Positions 19,096 through 25,994 of a stretch of 64,000 bases of DNA are shown piece after piece; the stretch's first letter is position 1; every line of letters begins with the position of its first letter. The notes below the pieces were generated by a model. The model saw nothing but the letters and a program-made list of their open reading frames with translations. It did no database searches and was not told the origin of the DNA. Source of the DNA: a virus; IMG/VR virus record IMGVR_UViG_3300017613_000561, positions 1 through 64,000 of that record; one strand, written 5' to 3'. The position numbers and the translations under genes are program-made.

Positions 19096-21600
19096 ATGTC
19101 AGATACAGTATTAAGTGGTGATTTCACAGTTTACTATTTTGATGAAAATCGCCGTAAACAAATTCGCTGGACCGGCACTACCGCCAAAACTGATGTCGAA
19201 AAGATGATCGATGTCTATGATGCGACAGAAGATCTGATGACGTTGCCTACCCAGCAGGATGATGGTTTGATCTTCTCTGCTGAAACCCCCGGGGAATACA
19301 CCATCGGTAAAATTGATGCAGGGGAAATTGACCCTTGGTTCATTGATCTGAAAACCATGGAGCATATCGTAGGAGACTACGCAAACTTTACGGGTTGTGC
19401 TCTTAAGACCTCTGGGTGGAAACGAGACCTTCCTGGTGATGGTACTGGTAACACCGGCATTGTTGTAGTCCCGGTTACTGCTGCTTCCAATAACATCCTG
19501 GTCGGTGACATTGGCAGTGACATTGTTCACGCAGACGGTGATGACGGTACTCTCTTGGATATTACATTCACTGGCGGAGCTACAGATTATCTCTGGATTC
19601 GTCCAGACACCAATGCACTGGCAGACGACTTCAATAGTTCTTCTGGAGATCTGACTTGTAACGCTCGTACTGCTCCCCAGACTGCTGCAGCCGTATCTGG
19701 TGAAATGGTGTGGGGTAACGCATATTCTCAGGGTGCTTTGCAGACAGACACCCACGTATTCGTTTTCCAGGACGGTACTCGTGTTACCAGTTCAGACGAA
19801 ACTGATCAGGATTTCTGGCCTGATGGTCATATGGATCGGGCGATACCCATCACGGATTTCACTACCGCTGATTTCCCTATCATTGATAGCGGTTACCTGA
19901 CAGTAAAGGCTAACCAGTATGGTTCAAAACATACTTACGCTATTATCCGAATGAACACCACTTCGGGCGGTAACGTGTCTGCTGGTCTTTCTTCTGGTAA
20001 CGACATCAACAACACCACTGGTTACAAGTCTGTAACTTTTGACGGCAGTAACTACGCTGCTGGTTGGACTGTAGGTGATGAGATGACAGGAGACACTTCT
20101 GGGGCCAGAGGCATTATTACCCAGATCGATTCTCCTGGATCGACTCAGGTTGTTCATTACTATCTAGTAGGTGACCCAATCATCGACTTTGATAGTGGTG
20201 GTGAGGATGTATCCAATGATGATGATACGGGTACTGGTGCCACCACTGTAGCCGCTCCTGCAGCACAGGGTCCAGCTCTTACCACTTGGTATGATGGTAA
20301 TACCTTACCTACCTATAGTTTTGGTAATACTCAGGTGGATATCAGTGGTGACGGTACTGATGAAGAGTATGGTATTACTATTACCATGGCGGGTGCTTCT
20401 CTTGCCCAGATGCATGAAAGTAACAAGTACACCCACATGCGTAGCAGTACTACCGATCAGGATGGTCTGGATGGTCAGGAGTGGATCGGTCTTGATTACG
20501 CTATTAACTACGCCACTATTACAGGTACAGTTCCTGAAGGAAACGTAGTGACTGGTGCTACTTCAGGGGCCACAGGTACTGTCGTAGCTAACCCTGGAGG
20601 CTCCAGTAACACTGCTCTACTACGTAATAGCCGTGGTACTTTCATCGATGGTGAGAGAATTTACGAGACCGATGGTGTTAATGAGTTTGATGCTTCCGGC
20701 CTGACCGTAGAGGTTATCGTACCAGTAGCGGAAAGCTCATTCGGTACACTAGCAGGTGTAAACTTCTTCGGTTCTCGTGGGGTAGTTCTCTCTGGCTATA
20801 AAGCAGGTGAAGCTAACCTGTTCTCATTGATTGACGCTACTGGTGCTACACGCCAGAGACCTACATTGATCACCATGGAGATCCTGAACTGTAAGCAGTA
20901 TGACTGGATCAGTTGTTTCCGTCTGGAAGGTGCTGGTCTTGGTACAGATAAGGATGAGTACTCAGCTACTGGTGGGGAATCTATAGGTGGTGCCACTCTT
21001 ACCGTAGATGGTGCCATTGCTGCAGATGTACCAGATAAGGATAATGGCGGCTCTGTTGCGCTTGTAGATGTGAGCGACAACAACAAAGAGTATGTCATGC
21101 GATTCACATCTTACGTTCCTGCAACTGGTGTGGTTACCTTGGCTAATATTGTAGCTACCGCTGAGGCAGGTACTGGCGTAAGCACTATTGTAGATACTGG
21201 AGTTTTCGCTAACGCTAAGGTTGGTGATATCGTTATAAATAACGGTAACGGCCATGATGGAATATCGTATGTGTCTGAGGTTACAGATAACGATACTATC
21301 CAGATTGACCCTCCAATCACTGGGCAGACCACTGGGGATAGCATTGAGTTGAATGCTGTACCCATATCTGTAGATACCGCAGATCAGGTTTACTTCCCTA
21401 TCGTTTTTGAGTATCAGGAAACTGATGGGTCTGCGTCTGCTTCCATGGAGTATGTAGCAGATATCTTCGCTAGGGTGCGGGCCAGGAACACCTCTGATGC
21501 TGCAACCAAGATCAAAGGGTACACCTCGGACGTAACTATCGGTACTGGTGGCGGTACGGCTGCTGTCACACGTATTGAGAACACTGTGTATGGAAGCTAA
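19096..21600 (+). CDS. Large virion/fibre protein
   Basis: An 834-residue protein with a good Shine-Dalgarno (AGGAG at 19083-19087). It contains two copies of the GxTSGAxGxV motif (about residues 330 and 485) that is common in phage structural proteins. The N-terminal 80 residues (GDFTVYYFDENRRKQIRWTG...DLMTLPTQQDDG) look like an attachment domain. The rest is Gly/Thr/Asp-rich beta structure, typical of long fibres or large virion surface proteins. The lack of enzymatic motifs and the length support a structural role. Confidence 0.65.
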   Translation: MSDTVLSGDFTVYYFDENRRKQIRWTGTTAKTDVEKMIDVYDATEDLMTLPTQQDDGLIFSAETPGEYTIGKIDAGEIDPWFIDLKTMEHIVGDYANFTGCALKTSGWKRDLPGDGTGNTGIVVVPVTAASNNILVGDIGSDIVHADGDDGTLLDITFTGGATDYLWIRPDTNALADDFNSSSGDLTCNARTAPQTAAAVSGEMVWGNAYSQGALQTDTHVFVFQDGTRVTSSDETDQDFWPDGHMDRAIPITDFTTADFPIIDSGYLTVKANQYGSKHTYAIIRMNTTSGGNVSAGLSSGNDINNTTGYKSVTFDGSNYAAGWTVGDEMTGDTSGARGIITQIDSPGSTQVVHYYLVGDPIIDFDSGGEDVSNDDDTGTGATTVAAPAAQGPALTTWYDGNTLPTYSFGNTQVDISGDGTDEEYGITITMAGASLAQMHESNKYTHMRSSTTDQDGLDGQEWIGLDYAINYATITGTVPEGNVVTGATSGATGTVVANPGGSSNTALLRNSRGTFIDGERIYETDGVNEFDASGLTVEVIVPVAESSFGTLAGVNFFGSRGVVLSGYKAGEANLFSLIDATGATRQRPTLITMEILNCKQYDWISCFRLEGAGLGTDKDEYSATGGESIGGATLTVDGAIAADVPDKDNGGSVALVDVSDNNKEYVMRFTSYVPATGVVTLANIVATAEAGTGVSTIVDTGVFANAKVGDIVINNGNGHDGISYVSEVTDNDTIQIDPPITGQTTGDSIELNAVPISVDTADQVYFPIVFEYQETDGSASASMEYVADIFARVRARNTSDAATKIKGYTSDVTIGTGGGTAAVTRIENTVYGS

Positions 21601-21964
21601 CACTCCTTTGGTGTTTATCAAGGGCATGGATAAGGTGCTCAAAAAAGACCTCCAGAAGCATAAGGATTTGCTTCAGAGGGCTAAGGGTAGCCTTATCTCT
21701 TTCCGTGAAGCCGTGTCTCACCAAGTCAAGAAGAAAAAGTATTACAAATCTCTTCTTGGCGGTGGTAAGTATAACGATGTGGCTATGAAGAAATCTATGA
21801 ATATGATAGCCATAGATATTCGTCATATGAGTGATAAGGTGAAACTTGCGGAAGAAGAGATAGAACACCATACCCTGATCGTGGATACCCTTACCGGACA
21901 GTTGGAGGAGTACTACGAGAACAAGTTAAAACGGGAGGACTACTTAGATGCCACTAAGCACTGA
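21590..21964 (+). CDS. Helical coiled-coil protein after fibre gene
   Basis: A 124-residue highly charged helical protein (KKKKYYKSLL, VKLAEEEIEHHTL, TGQLEEYYENKLKRED). I chose the ATG at 21590, which overlaps the fibre stop by 11 bases; ATG at 21626 and an upstream ATG at 21548 are alternatives. It resembles in style the coiled-coil protein at 3609, which also directly follows a fibre gene, so a fibre assembly or chaperone role is possible. It overlaps the next gene by 17 bases. Confidence 0.55.
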   Translation: MEANTPLVFIKGMDKVLKKDLQKHKDLLQRAKGSLISFREAVSHQVKKKKYYKSLLGGGKYNDVAMKKSMNMIAIDIRHMSDKVKLAEEEIEHHTLIVDTLTGQLEEYYENKLKREDYLDATKH

Positions 21965-22559
21965 TTGGGGTAATAAGATTTTGCAGGTAACCAGCCCGAC
22001 CACGGAAGTATCGGGCCAGGACTTGCACGATTTTATTGAAGATCAGATGGCATCCCCTGAAGGTGCTTTGTACGAGGATATACTAAAACCCGAAGGTAAA
22101 ATCGAAGACCCTACAAACCCCGGTATTTTCTCCCAGATTATTTTAGTACTTGACTCTGCATGGCAGATTCAGTTCTGGCAGGGGTCAGGCTATACAAAAG
22201 TTTTCGGGGCCAAAATTGTAGGTGGAGTTAATGACCAGCCCCTTAAAGCAACAGGTGCAGCCGGAGACATCTCTGTTCTTGAGAGCCCCGTGGACGGTGT
22301 TACTGTAGCAGTAGGTTCAGGGTTGGATGCAAACCAGGATACCAAGCTCACCAGAGTACATGACCTACTGGATAACATTGAAGGTACGTATGACCATCAG
22401 GAGGTTATGCGGATATTGTTAGCTGCTATGGCTGGTAAGCTGTCTGGGGCTGATACCGGGAATATTAAGGTTAGGGATGTAGCGGATCTCAAAGACCGTA
22501 TCACCATGACTACAAGTGAAGACGGCAACAGGCTTACGGTGGTGCTAGATGTTTCCTAA
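21948..22559 (+). CDS. Virion-associated hypothetical protein
   Basis: A 203-residue protein. It contains WQIQFWQGSGYTKVFGAKIV near the middle and a C-terminal ITMTTSEDGNRLTVVLDVS strand pair. This order (an N-terminal helix-rich part, a Trp-rich beta block and a short C-terminal beta piece) is common in phage tail accessory proteins, but I do not recognise a family. It overlaps both neighbours, so it belongs to the structural operon. Confidence 0.55.
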   Translation: MPLSTDWGNKILQVTSPTTEVSGQDLHDFIEDQMASPEGALYEDILKPEGKIEDPTNPGIFSQIILVLDSAWQIQFWQGSGYTKVFGAKIVGGVNDQPLKATGAAGDISVLESPVDGVTVAVGSGLDANQDTKLTRVHDLLDNIEGTYDHQEVMRILLAAMAGKLSGADTGNIKVRDVADLKDRITMTTSEDGNRLTVVLDVS

Positions 22560-22695
22560 GCGCATGTTCCCAGTAAGGATGTTTGCTCCAAGAATGTTCC
22601 CTCCGGTGGTTGGTGTCTTAGTGGAGTACTGGCATGATGTTGTTAAGTTTACCTTACGGGTAACCCGCGCTATACACTTTAAGTTGGAGCGGTAG
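22549..22695 (+). CDS. Very small MFP-repeat protein
   Basis: A 48-residue basic protein that exactly fills the space between 22559 and 22696. Its first 21 residues hold four MF(P/A) units (MFPKR, MFPVR, MFAPR, MFPP). Short proteins with Arg-Met/Tyr-Phe-Pro repeats are seen in many phage tail-fibre regions, but their job is not known to me. The start overlaps the previous stop by 11 bases and its TAG touches the next ATG directly. The exact fit and repeat pattern support it as a real gene. Confidence 0.6.
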   Translation: MFPKRMFPVRMFAPRMFPPVVGVLVEYWHDVVKFTLRVTRAIHFKLER

Positions 22696-23004
22696 ATGCC
22701 TGATGAAGAAGTCAATTTTAGGCTAAGGGTAAACAAGTCTGTAGCTACTTCCGCAAGGATGCGTAAAGTCGTTGACCACACAGGTAAGATAACTCGTTTG
22801 GTTCCCAACTATTTAGGGGTAAAGAGGTCAAATACTACTATCCTTAAAGTGACTAGAGCGTATACAATGCTGGGTAGGGTGGTTAGGACTATGGAGGGTA
22901 CCATGGTATTAGTCAGGGCCATAAACGCATCCTTAGGGGTGACCAGAGCCTGCAACATTAGGGCGAATGTAGCCAGAACTAGAATGAAGGATGTGGAGAT
23001 CTAG
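22696..23004 (+). CDS. Basic hypothetical protein in tail operon
   Basis: A 102-residue, strongly basic protein (many Arg and Val). It has a repeated Val-Thr-Arg-Ala pattern (LKVTRAYTMLGRVVRT, LGVTRACNIRANVART), which looks like repeated short strands. The C-terminus of the 48-residue protein just upstream (LRVTRAIHFKLE) carries the same VTRA element, so these two and possibly the terminal repeats are related. It begins directly after the preceding TAG. No function recognised. Confidence 0.55.
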   Translation: MPDEEVNFRLRVNKSVATSARMRKVVDHTGKITRLVPNYLGVKRSNTTILKVTRAYTMLGRVVRTMEGTMVLVRAINASLGVTRACNIRANVARTRMKDVEI

Positions 23005-23005
23005 C

Positions 23006-23353
23006 ATGTCTAATTGTCCAAAAGAAGTTCGCAAAGGTGACATAGGGACCAAGTTTATTATTGAGTTCGTGGAATGGAATGAAACCACTGAACTGGATGA
23101 GCCTGTGCCGCTGGCAGGCGGGACGATCACCTTTTATTTTCTGAAAGTAGTGGCAGATACCGTTGTTAATATGTCTGCTACTATCCTGAATAACCCCGGT
23201 ACCGATGGAAAGGCTGTGTACACCACAGTTGCAGATGACCTTGATGAACTGGGTAAATGGCAGCTTCAGGGTAAGCTTGTAAACGGTGATGGTGAGTGGG
23301 GATCTGAAATAGCAGAGTTTGAAGTATTTGACAATCTTTGGAGCACACCATAA
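23006..23353 (+). CDS. Baseplate/tail accessory protein (BppU N-terminal-like)
   Basis: A 115-residue protein. Its pattern (KGDIGTKFIIEFVEWN, LAGGTITFYFLK, LNNPGTDGKAVYT, WQLQGKLVNGDGEW) resembles the Ig-like N-terminal domain of phage baseplate upper proteins: a short beta sandwich that describes a linear quantity. I start it at ATG 23006 with GGAG six bases upstream. Its stop overlaps the following ATG by one base (TAATG). The family call is moderate. Confidence 0.55.
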   Translation: MSNCPKEVRKGDIGTKFIIEFVEWNETTELDEPVPLAGGTITFYFLKVVADTVVNMSATILNNPGTDGKAVYTTVADDLDELGKWQLQGKLVNGDGEWGSEIAEFEVFDNLWSTP

Positions 23354-23760
23354 TGGCACCATTACATATTACTGGAATAGATGGCTCCTCCGTTTCTGAG
23401 GGCATTAAGCATTGGGTGCACTTTGATCTCGTAGAGGCCTTACAATGGTTCCCAACTCTAATAATCGGCCAAGTAAGGAGCAAGACTATGGGTGGTGACG
23501 TGGAAAGTAGTATAAAGCTTCCTGCAACTGTGCTGATCGGTTTGATCCTAGCTATCATTGCTGGTAACTGGGTGATTTTTATGCTGTACATGGACAGTAA
23601 GTGGGACGGGGTAAACAACAACATCCAGTATGTGCAGCAGGCGGTTTCTGACAAGTTTACATCTGTGGATAACGCAGTTACTCGTAACGGGGTAACCATT
23701 CTCAGTCTGCAAAATAGGGTAAGGAATGTAGAGTTAGAACAGGCTAAGAAAACACCATGA
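23353..23760 (+). CDS. Single-pass membrane protein of the lysis region
   Basis: A 135-residue protein. Residues about 55-77 form one strong membrane segment (LPATVLIGLILAIIAGNWVI), followed by a charged, helical C-terminal half (VNNNIQYVQQAVSDKF, LQNRVRNVELEQ) typical of a coiled coil. It lies immediately before the endolysin and overlaps it by four bases, so it may be a holin-like or lysis-accessory protein. Type II holins usually have two membrane segments, so the name holin is not secure. Confidence 0.6.
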   Translation: MAPLHITGIDGSSVSEGIKHWVHFDLVEALQWFPTLIIGQVRSKTMGGDVESSIKLPATVLIGLILAIIAGNWVIFMLYMDSKWDGVNNNIQYVQQAVSDKFTSVDNAVTRNGVTILSLQNRVRNVELEQAKKTP

Positions 23761-24308
23761 GAAACATTAACACGATCATCATTCACTGTTCGGCTACCAA
23801 GCCCAGTCAGGATATTGGGGTAACACAGATACGCAAGTGGCATAAGCGTAAAGGGTGGTCGGACGTTGGTTACCACATTGTAATCCGGCGTGATGGTACC
23901 CTGGAGCTTGGTAGACCACTGAACAAAATTGGAGCCCACTGTAAAGGGCAAAACAGATACAGTATTGGTATCTGCCTCATTGGTGGCCTTGATAAACGGG
24001 GTAGGGCGGTAAACAATTTTACCAAGAAGCAGTTCGCTACCCTGGATAAGATTGTAGACCAGTATGCCAAGACGTTTAACATCAGGCCCAAGGATATAAA
24101 GGGCCACAGGGACTTTTCCCCGGATCTGGACGGGGACGGTATTATCTCCAAGGAGGAGTGGCTTAAGGTATGCCCCTGCTTTGAGGTTAAGGATTGGATT
24201 GCCGGGAAGGATCTGGTTACTGAGCGGCCGGTGAATGTTCTGTCAGAGCAGAAGCCAAGGCCCAAACCAAAACGGACACCACCAGAAAATGATATGTTTT
24301 CGCTATGA
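23757..24308 (+). CDS. Endolysin, N-acetylmuramoyl-L-alanine amidase (T7 lysozyme-like)
   Basis: A 183-residue enzyme that cuts the amide bond between MurNAc and L-Ala in peptidoglycan. It matches the T7 lysozyme/amidase_2 family: IIIHCSATKPSQDIGV with Zn ligand His10, RKWHKRKGWSDVGYH, RDGTLELGR, SIGICLIGG, KGHRDFSPD with His117, and a Cys ligand at 139 or 141. Between His117 and the cysteines sits a canonical 12-position EF-hand loop (residues 123-134: Asp at positions 1, 3, 5; Gly at 6; Ile at 8; Glu at 12). There is no signal peptide, so release needs a holin. Start is coupled by ATGA. Confidence 0.93.
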   Translation: MRNINTIIIHCSATKPSQDIGVTQIRKWHKRKGWSDVGYHIVIRRDGTLELGRPLNKIGAHCKGQNRYSIGICLIGGLDKRGRAVNNFTKKQFATLDKIVDQYAKTFNIRPKDIKGHRDFSPDLDGDGIISKEEWLKVCPCFEVKDWIAGKDLVTERPVNVLSEQKPRPKPKRTPPENDMFSL

Positions 24309-24553
24309 ACGAAGAGACTCCAGTACCTTTTGAAAAGTTTTGGTTGGTGCTGGATAGGAGCCATATAATCCGCAGGATGTCTCTGGTCGCTGCTTGGGTA
24401 CTGACCTTCAAGACCTACTACTTCTGTTTCAAGGTAGGAGAAGCGGCCAACTGGGATGCCACTACCATAGGGGCCTGCTTCGCCATACTCACCCCGGTAT
24501 CTGGTCTCATGGGCATGATGGTGAAGTTCTACAACGAAGGGAGAAAACTGTGA
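24305..24553 (+). CDS. Holin candidate
   Basis: An 82-residue protein with two hydrophobic segments, at about residues 27-43 (MSLVAAWVLTFKTYYFCF) and 55-73 (IGACFAILTPVSGLMGMM). It has a charged N-terminus and a short charged C-terminus. It overlaps the endolysin by four bases and the i-spanin start, the classic place for a holin. Holins form the inner-membrane holes that let the amidase reach the cell wall. The family was not recognised, so the call rests on size, topology and place. Confidence 0.7.
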   Translation: MNEETPVPFEKFWLVLDRSHIIRRMSLVAAWVLTFKTYYFCFKVGEAANWDATTIGACFAILTPVSGLMGMMVKFYNEGRKL

Positions 24554-24942
24554 TAGGCATGCGGTTTCTGCTTTACGGGTTAGCAGCTCTGGCTATAGTG
24601 ACCACTATAACGGGCGGTTACTATTACGTTCAGACCCTTCAGGATAACTTGGTGGAGGCGCAGGAGGCCAATGCCAAATACCAGATATCCATCCAGCTGA
24701 AAGAACAGGAACTGACCAGCCTCACCACCCAGTTAGAGGTAGCCAAAAAAGCCAGGGATGAAGCGGAGCTGTCCTTTGCCTTGGCTAGGGAGTCTGCTGC
24801 AAAATTGGATAAGGTGTTTGGCAACCATGATTTTGGGAGACTGCTACATGATAAACCGGGCCTTATTAATAATCGTATGCGTGATGGCACTGCTAAGTTG
24901 TTCCACGATCTCGAATCCGCAAGTAACAGTAAAGCCCAGTGA
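24550..24942 (+). CDS. Inner-membrane spanin (Rz-like)
   Basis: A 130-residue protein: an N-terminal signal-anchor (residues about 5-24, RFLLYGLAALAIVTTITGGY) followed by a long periplasmic coiled coil rich in Glu, Gln, Ala and Lys (NLVEAQEANAKYQ, LTSLTTQLEVAKKARDEAEL). This is the architecture of i-spanins, which with an outer-membrane lipoprotein fuse the two membranes at the last step of lysis. The start is GTG at 24550 coupled to the holin stop, or ATG at 24559. The o-spanin gene begins inside it in another frame. Confidence 0.82.
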   Translation: MIGMRFLLYGLAALAIVTTITGGYYYVQTLQDNLVEAQEANAKYQISIQLKEQELTSLTTQLEVAKKARDEAELSFALARESAAKLDKVFGNHDFGRLLHDKPGLINNRMRDGTAKLFHDLESASNSKAQ

Positions 24943-25189
24943 CACCATACGGTTAGTCTGTAATGGAGCCCCCATTGCAGATCCCATACACATGCTTACT
25001 GTGGTGCCTATATCCGTGGAGGATAAGAGTGGGCAGGTTTGGGTGGGCCTCACACCAAAGCATTATGAAAATCTAAGTAAAAATATGGCTGCTGTCCTTA
25101 AACATTTGAAACAGAAGAATGCTGTTATTGATTATTACGGGGACTGCATCAATGAATATCTGGAAGAACAAAAAACAGGTGACGGATGA
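24848..25189 (+). CDS. Outer-membrane lipoprotein spanin (Rz1-like), nested start
   Basis: A 113-residue protein beginning inside the i-spanin gene in the +1 register. A GGGAG ribosome site lies eight bases upstream of ATG 24848. The N-terminus is a lipoprotein signal: basic start, hydrophobic core and lipobox ALLSC with Cys18. The mature part carries short strands and a charged C-terminus. o-Spanins are lipid-anchored in the outer membrane and bind the i-spanin coil. Here the C-terminal domain is longer than in lambda Rz1 (60 residues) and extends past the i-spanin stop. Confidence 0.82.
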   Translation: MINRALLIIVCVMALLSCSTISNPQVTVKPSDTIRLVCNGAPIADPIHMLTVVPISVEDKSGQVWVGLTPKHYENLSKNMAAVLKHLKQKNAVIDYYGDCINEYLEEQKTGDG

Positions 25190-25545
25190 ATACAGAGGCG
25201 ATCAAGAGTTTACTGACTCCAAAGGTGCTAGGGTACGCAGGTTCTGTTATTGCAGCAGTCGTACCAGCCGTTTATTGGTTCGTCTCAAACGTAGCTTGGG
25301 CAGAGGACGTTCAAAGAACAACGGCCCAAATCGCTATTGATGCCCAGGACAGTCTGGTGGACTTTCGGCTGGAGCAGCTAAGGTACCGTATTCAGGATAT
25401 CTATCGGTGGAGAAAGATAGACCCCAAGATGTATCAGCAGGAACAAATGGCTGAATCTTTGAATGAGTTGCGTGAAGAACGAAAGGTTCTACGGGTAAGA
25501 AAGGATAGGTTGAAAGATGAGGCCCGACAGTTAATGACTAAGTAG
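25186..25545 (+). CDS. Membrane-anchored coiled-coil protein ending the late operon
   Basis: A 119-residue protein with one membrane segment at about residues 14-36 (LGYAGSVIAAVVPAVYWFVS) and a long charged helix behind it (LRYRIQDIYRWRKIDP, LNELREERKVLRVRKDRLK). Its start overlaps the o-spanin stop (ATGA). It is the last gene of the lysis block. It could be a lysis regulator, an antiholin or a superinfection-exclusion membrane protein; sequence alone does not decide. Confidence 0.6.
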   Translation: MNTEAIKSLLTPKVLGYAGSVIAAVVPAVYWFVSNVAWAEDVQRTTAQIAIDAQDSLVDFRLEQLRYRIQDIYRWRKIDPKMYQQEQMAESLNELREERKVLRVRKDRLKDEARQLMTK

Positions 25546-25562
25546 TGCCTATTTAGTCTTAT

Positions 25563-25574
25563 GCACTTAAGTGC
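25563..25574 (+). promoter_or_regulatory. GCACTTAAGTGC palindrome in the late/early divide
   Basis: Perfect copy 18 bases after the last lysis gene, next to an inverted repeat at 25578. It is the only perfect copy not followed closely by a ribosome site. Confidence 0.6.
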
Positions 25575-25577
25575 CGA

Positions 25578-25612
25578 ACTAAGTATTCTATTGACCTATA
25601 TCAATACTTAGT
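25578..25612 (+). terminator. Stem-loop after the late operon
   Basis: A perfect 10-bp inverted repeat (ACTAAGTATT and AATACTTAGT) with a 15-base loop lies 30 bases after the last lysis gene. It is AT-rich and lacks a clean T-run, so intrinsic termination is uncertain. It could also be a dyad protein site. Confidence 0.35.
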
Positions 25613-25638
25613 CCGAAGCCTTTTAAAGATTTATAAAG

Positions 25639-25649
25639 TTTGACAAACG
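25639..25649 (+). promoter_or_regulatory. Orphan TTTGACAAACG motif without a -10
   Basis: An exact copy of the 11-base motif found in the promoters, here preceded by G to make the palindrome GTTTGACAAAC. No -10-like hexamer is present at 16-18 bases (CTCTGT at that place). It may be an operator rather than a promoter. Confidence 0.5.
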
Positions 25650-25704
25650 TATTCTGTCCTCGCTCTGTTCGGGGAAGTACTTACAGGGATACACAGCACT
25701 CTAT

Positions 25705-25736
25705 AAAGACCCACATAGAATATAAAAGGTCTTTTT
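25705..25736 (+). terminator. Weak intrinsic terminator candidate
   Basis: AAAGACC at 25705-25711 pairs with GGTCTTT at 25728-25734 and is followed by more T, so either strand could terminate here. The stem is only seven base pairs with a 16-base loop, hence low confidence. Confidence 0.3.
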
Positions 25737-25933
25737 AAACGCTTCTAACGGGACTTAGAAGACCCACCCTTATACTCATATTCCCTTTTTAAATTTGTGT
25801 TCTAACGCCATATCCTGTCCAACACGATACAAGATATCTTTTTGACCCTACCTACCCCCTTACTATAGAATCTTAAGAAGACACACAAGCTTAAAACAGG
25901 TCTAACGGATTCCCGACTCTTTCCTTGTATTTA

Positions 25934-25963
25934 TTTGACAAACGCTATTCCATTTGTTAGGAT
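25934..25963 (+). promoter_or_regulatory. Promoter for the AAA+ ATPase operon
   Basis: TTTGACAAACG with -35 TTGACA at 25935-25940, 17-base spacer and -10 TAGGAT at 25958-25963. The start codon of the ATPase gene is about 30 bases further on. It is the first promoter of the early region. Confidence 0.8.
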
Positions 25964-25994
25964 AAGAACATAAAAATTAATCGAGGATCACGCA

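Larger units (their letters stand above)
25546..25994 (+). other. Non-coding divide between late and early blocks
   Basis: About 450 bases with no credible gene on either strand. It holds, in order: a GCACTTAAGTGC palindrome (25563), a 10-bp inverted repeat ACTAAGTATT/AATACTTAGT (25578-25587 and 25603-25612), an orphan TTTGACAAACG (25639), an inverted repeat AAAGACC/GGTCTTT with T-run (25705-25734), several CTTAGAAG/CTAACG-like short repeats, and a full promoter at 25934. This is the likely terminator and control region between late transcription and the first early operon. Confidence 0.6.

Noticed and set aside
20962-21642. Open frame on the - strand inside the large virion gene
   Set aside because: A shadow of the Asp/Gly/Thr-rich + strand gene.
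23181-24107. Long open frame on the - strand opposite the amidase region
   Set aside because: It crosses three well supported + strand genes and has no recognisable protein features.
25639-25668. A promoter at the orphan TTTGACAAACG
   Set aside because: No acceptable -10 hexamer at 16-18 bases, so listed as a possible operator only.
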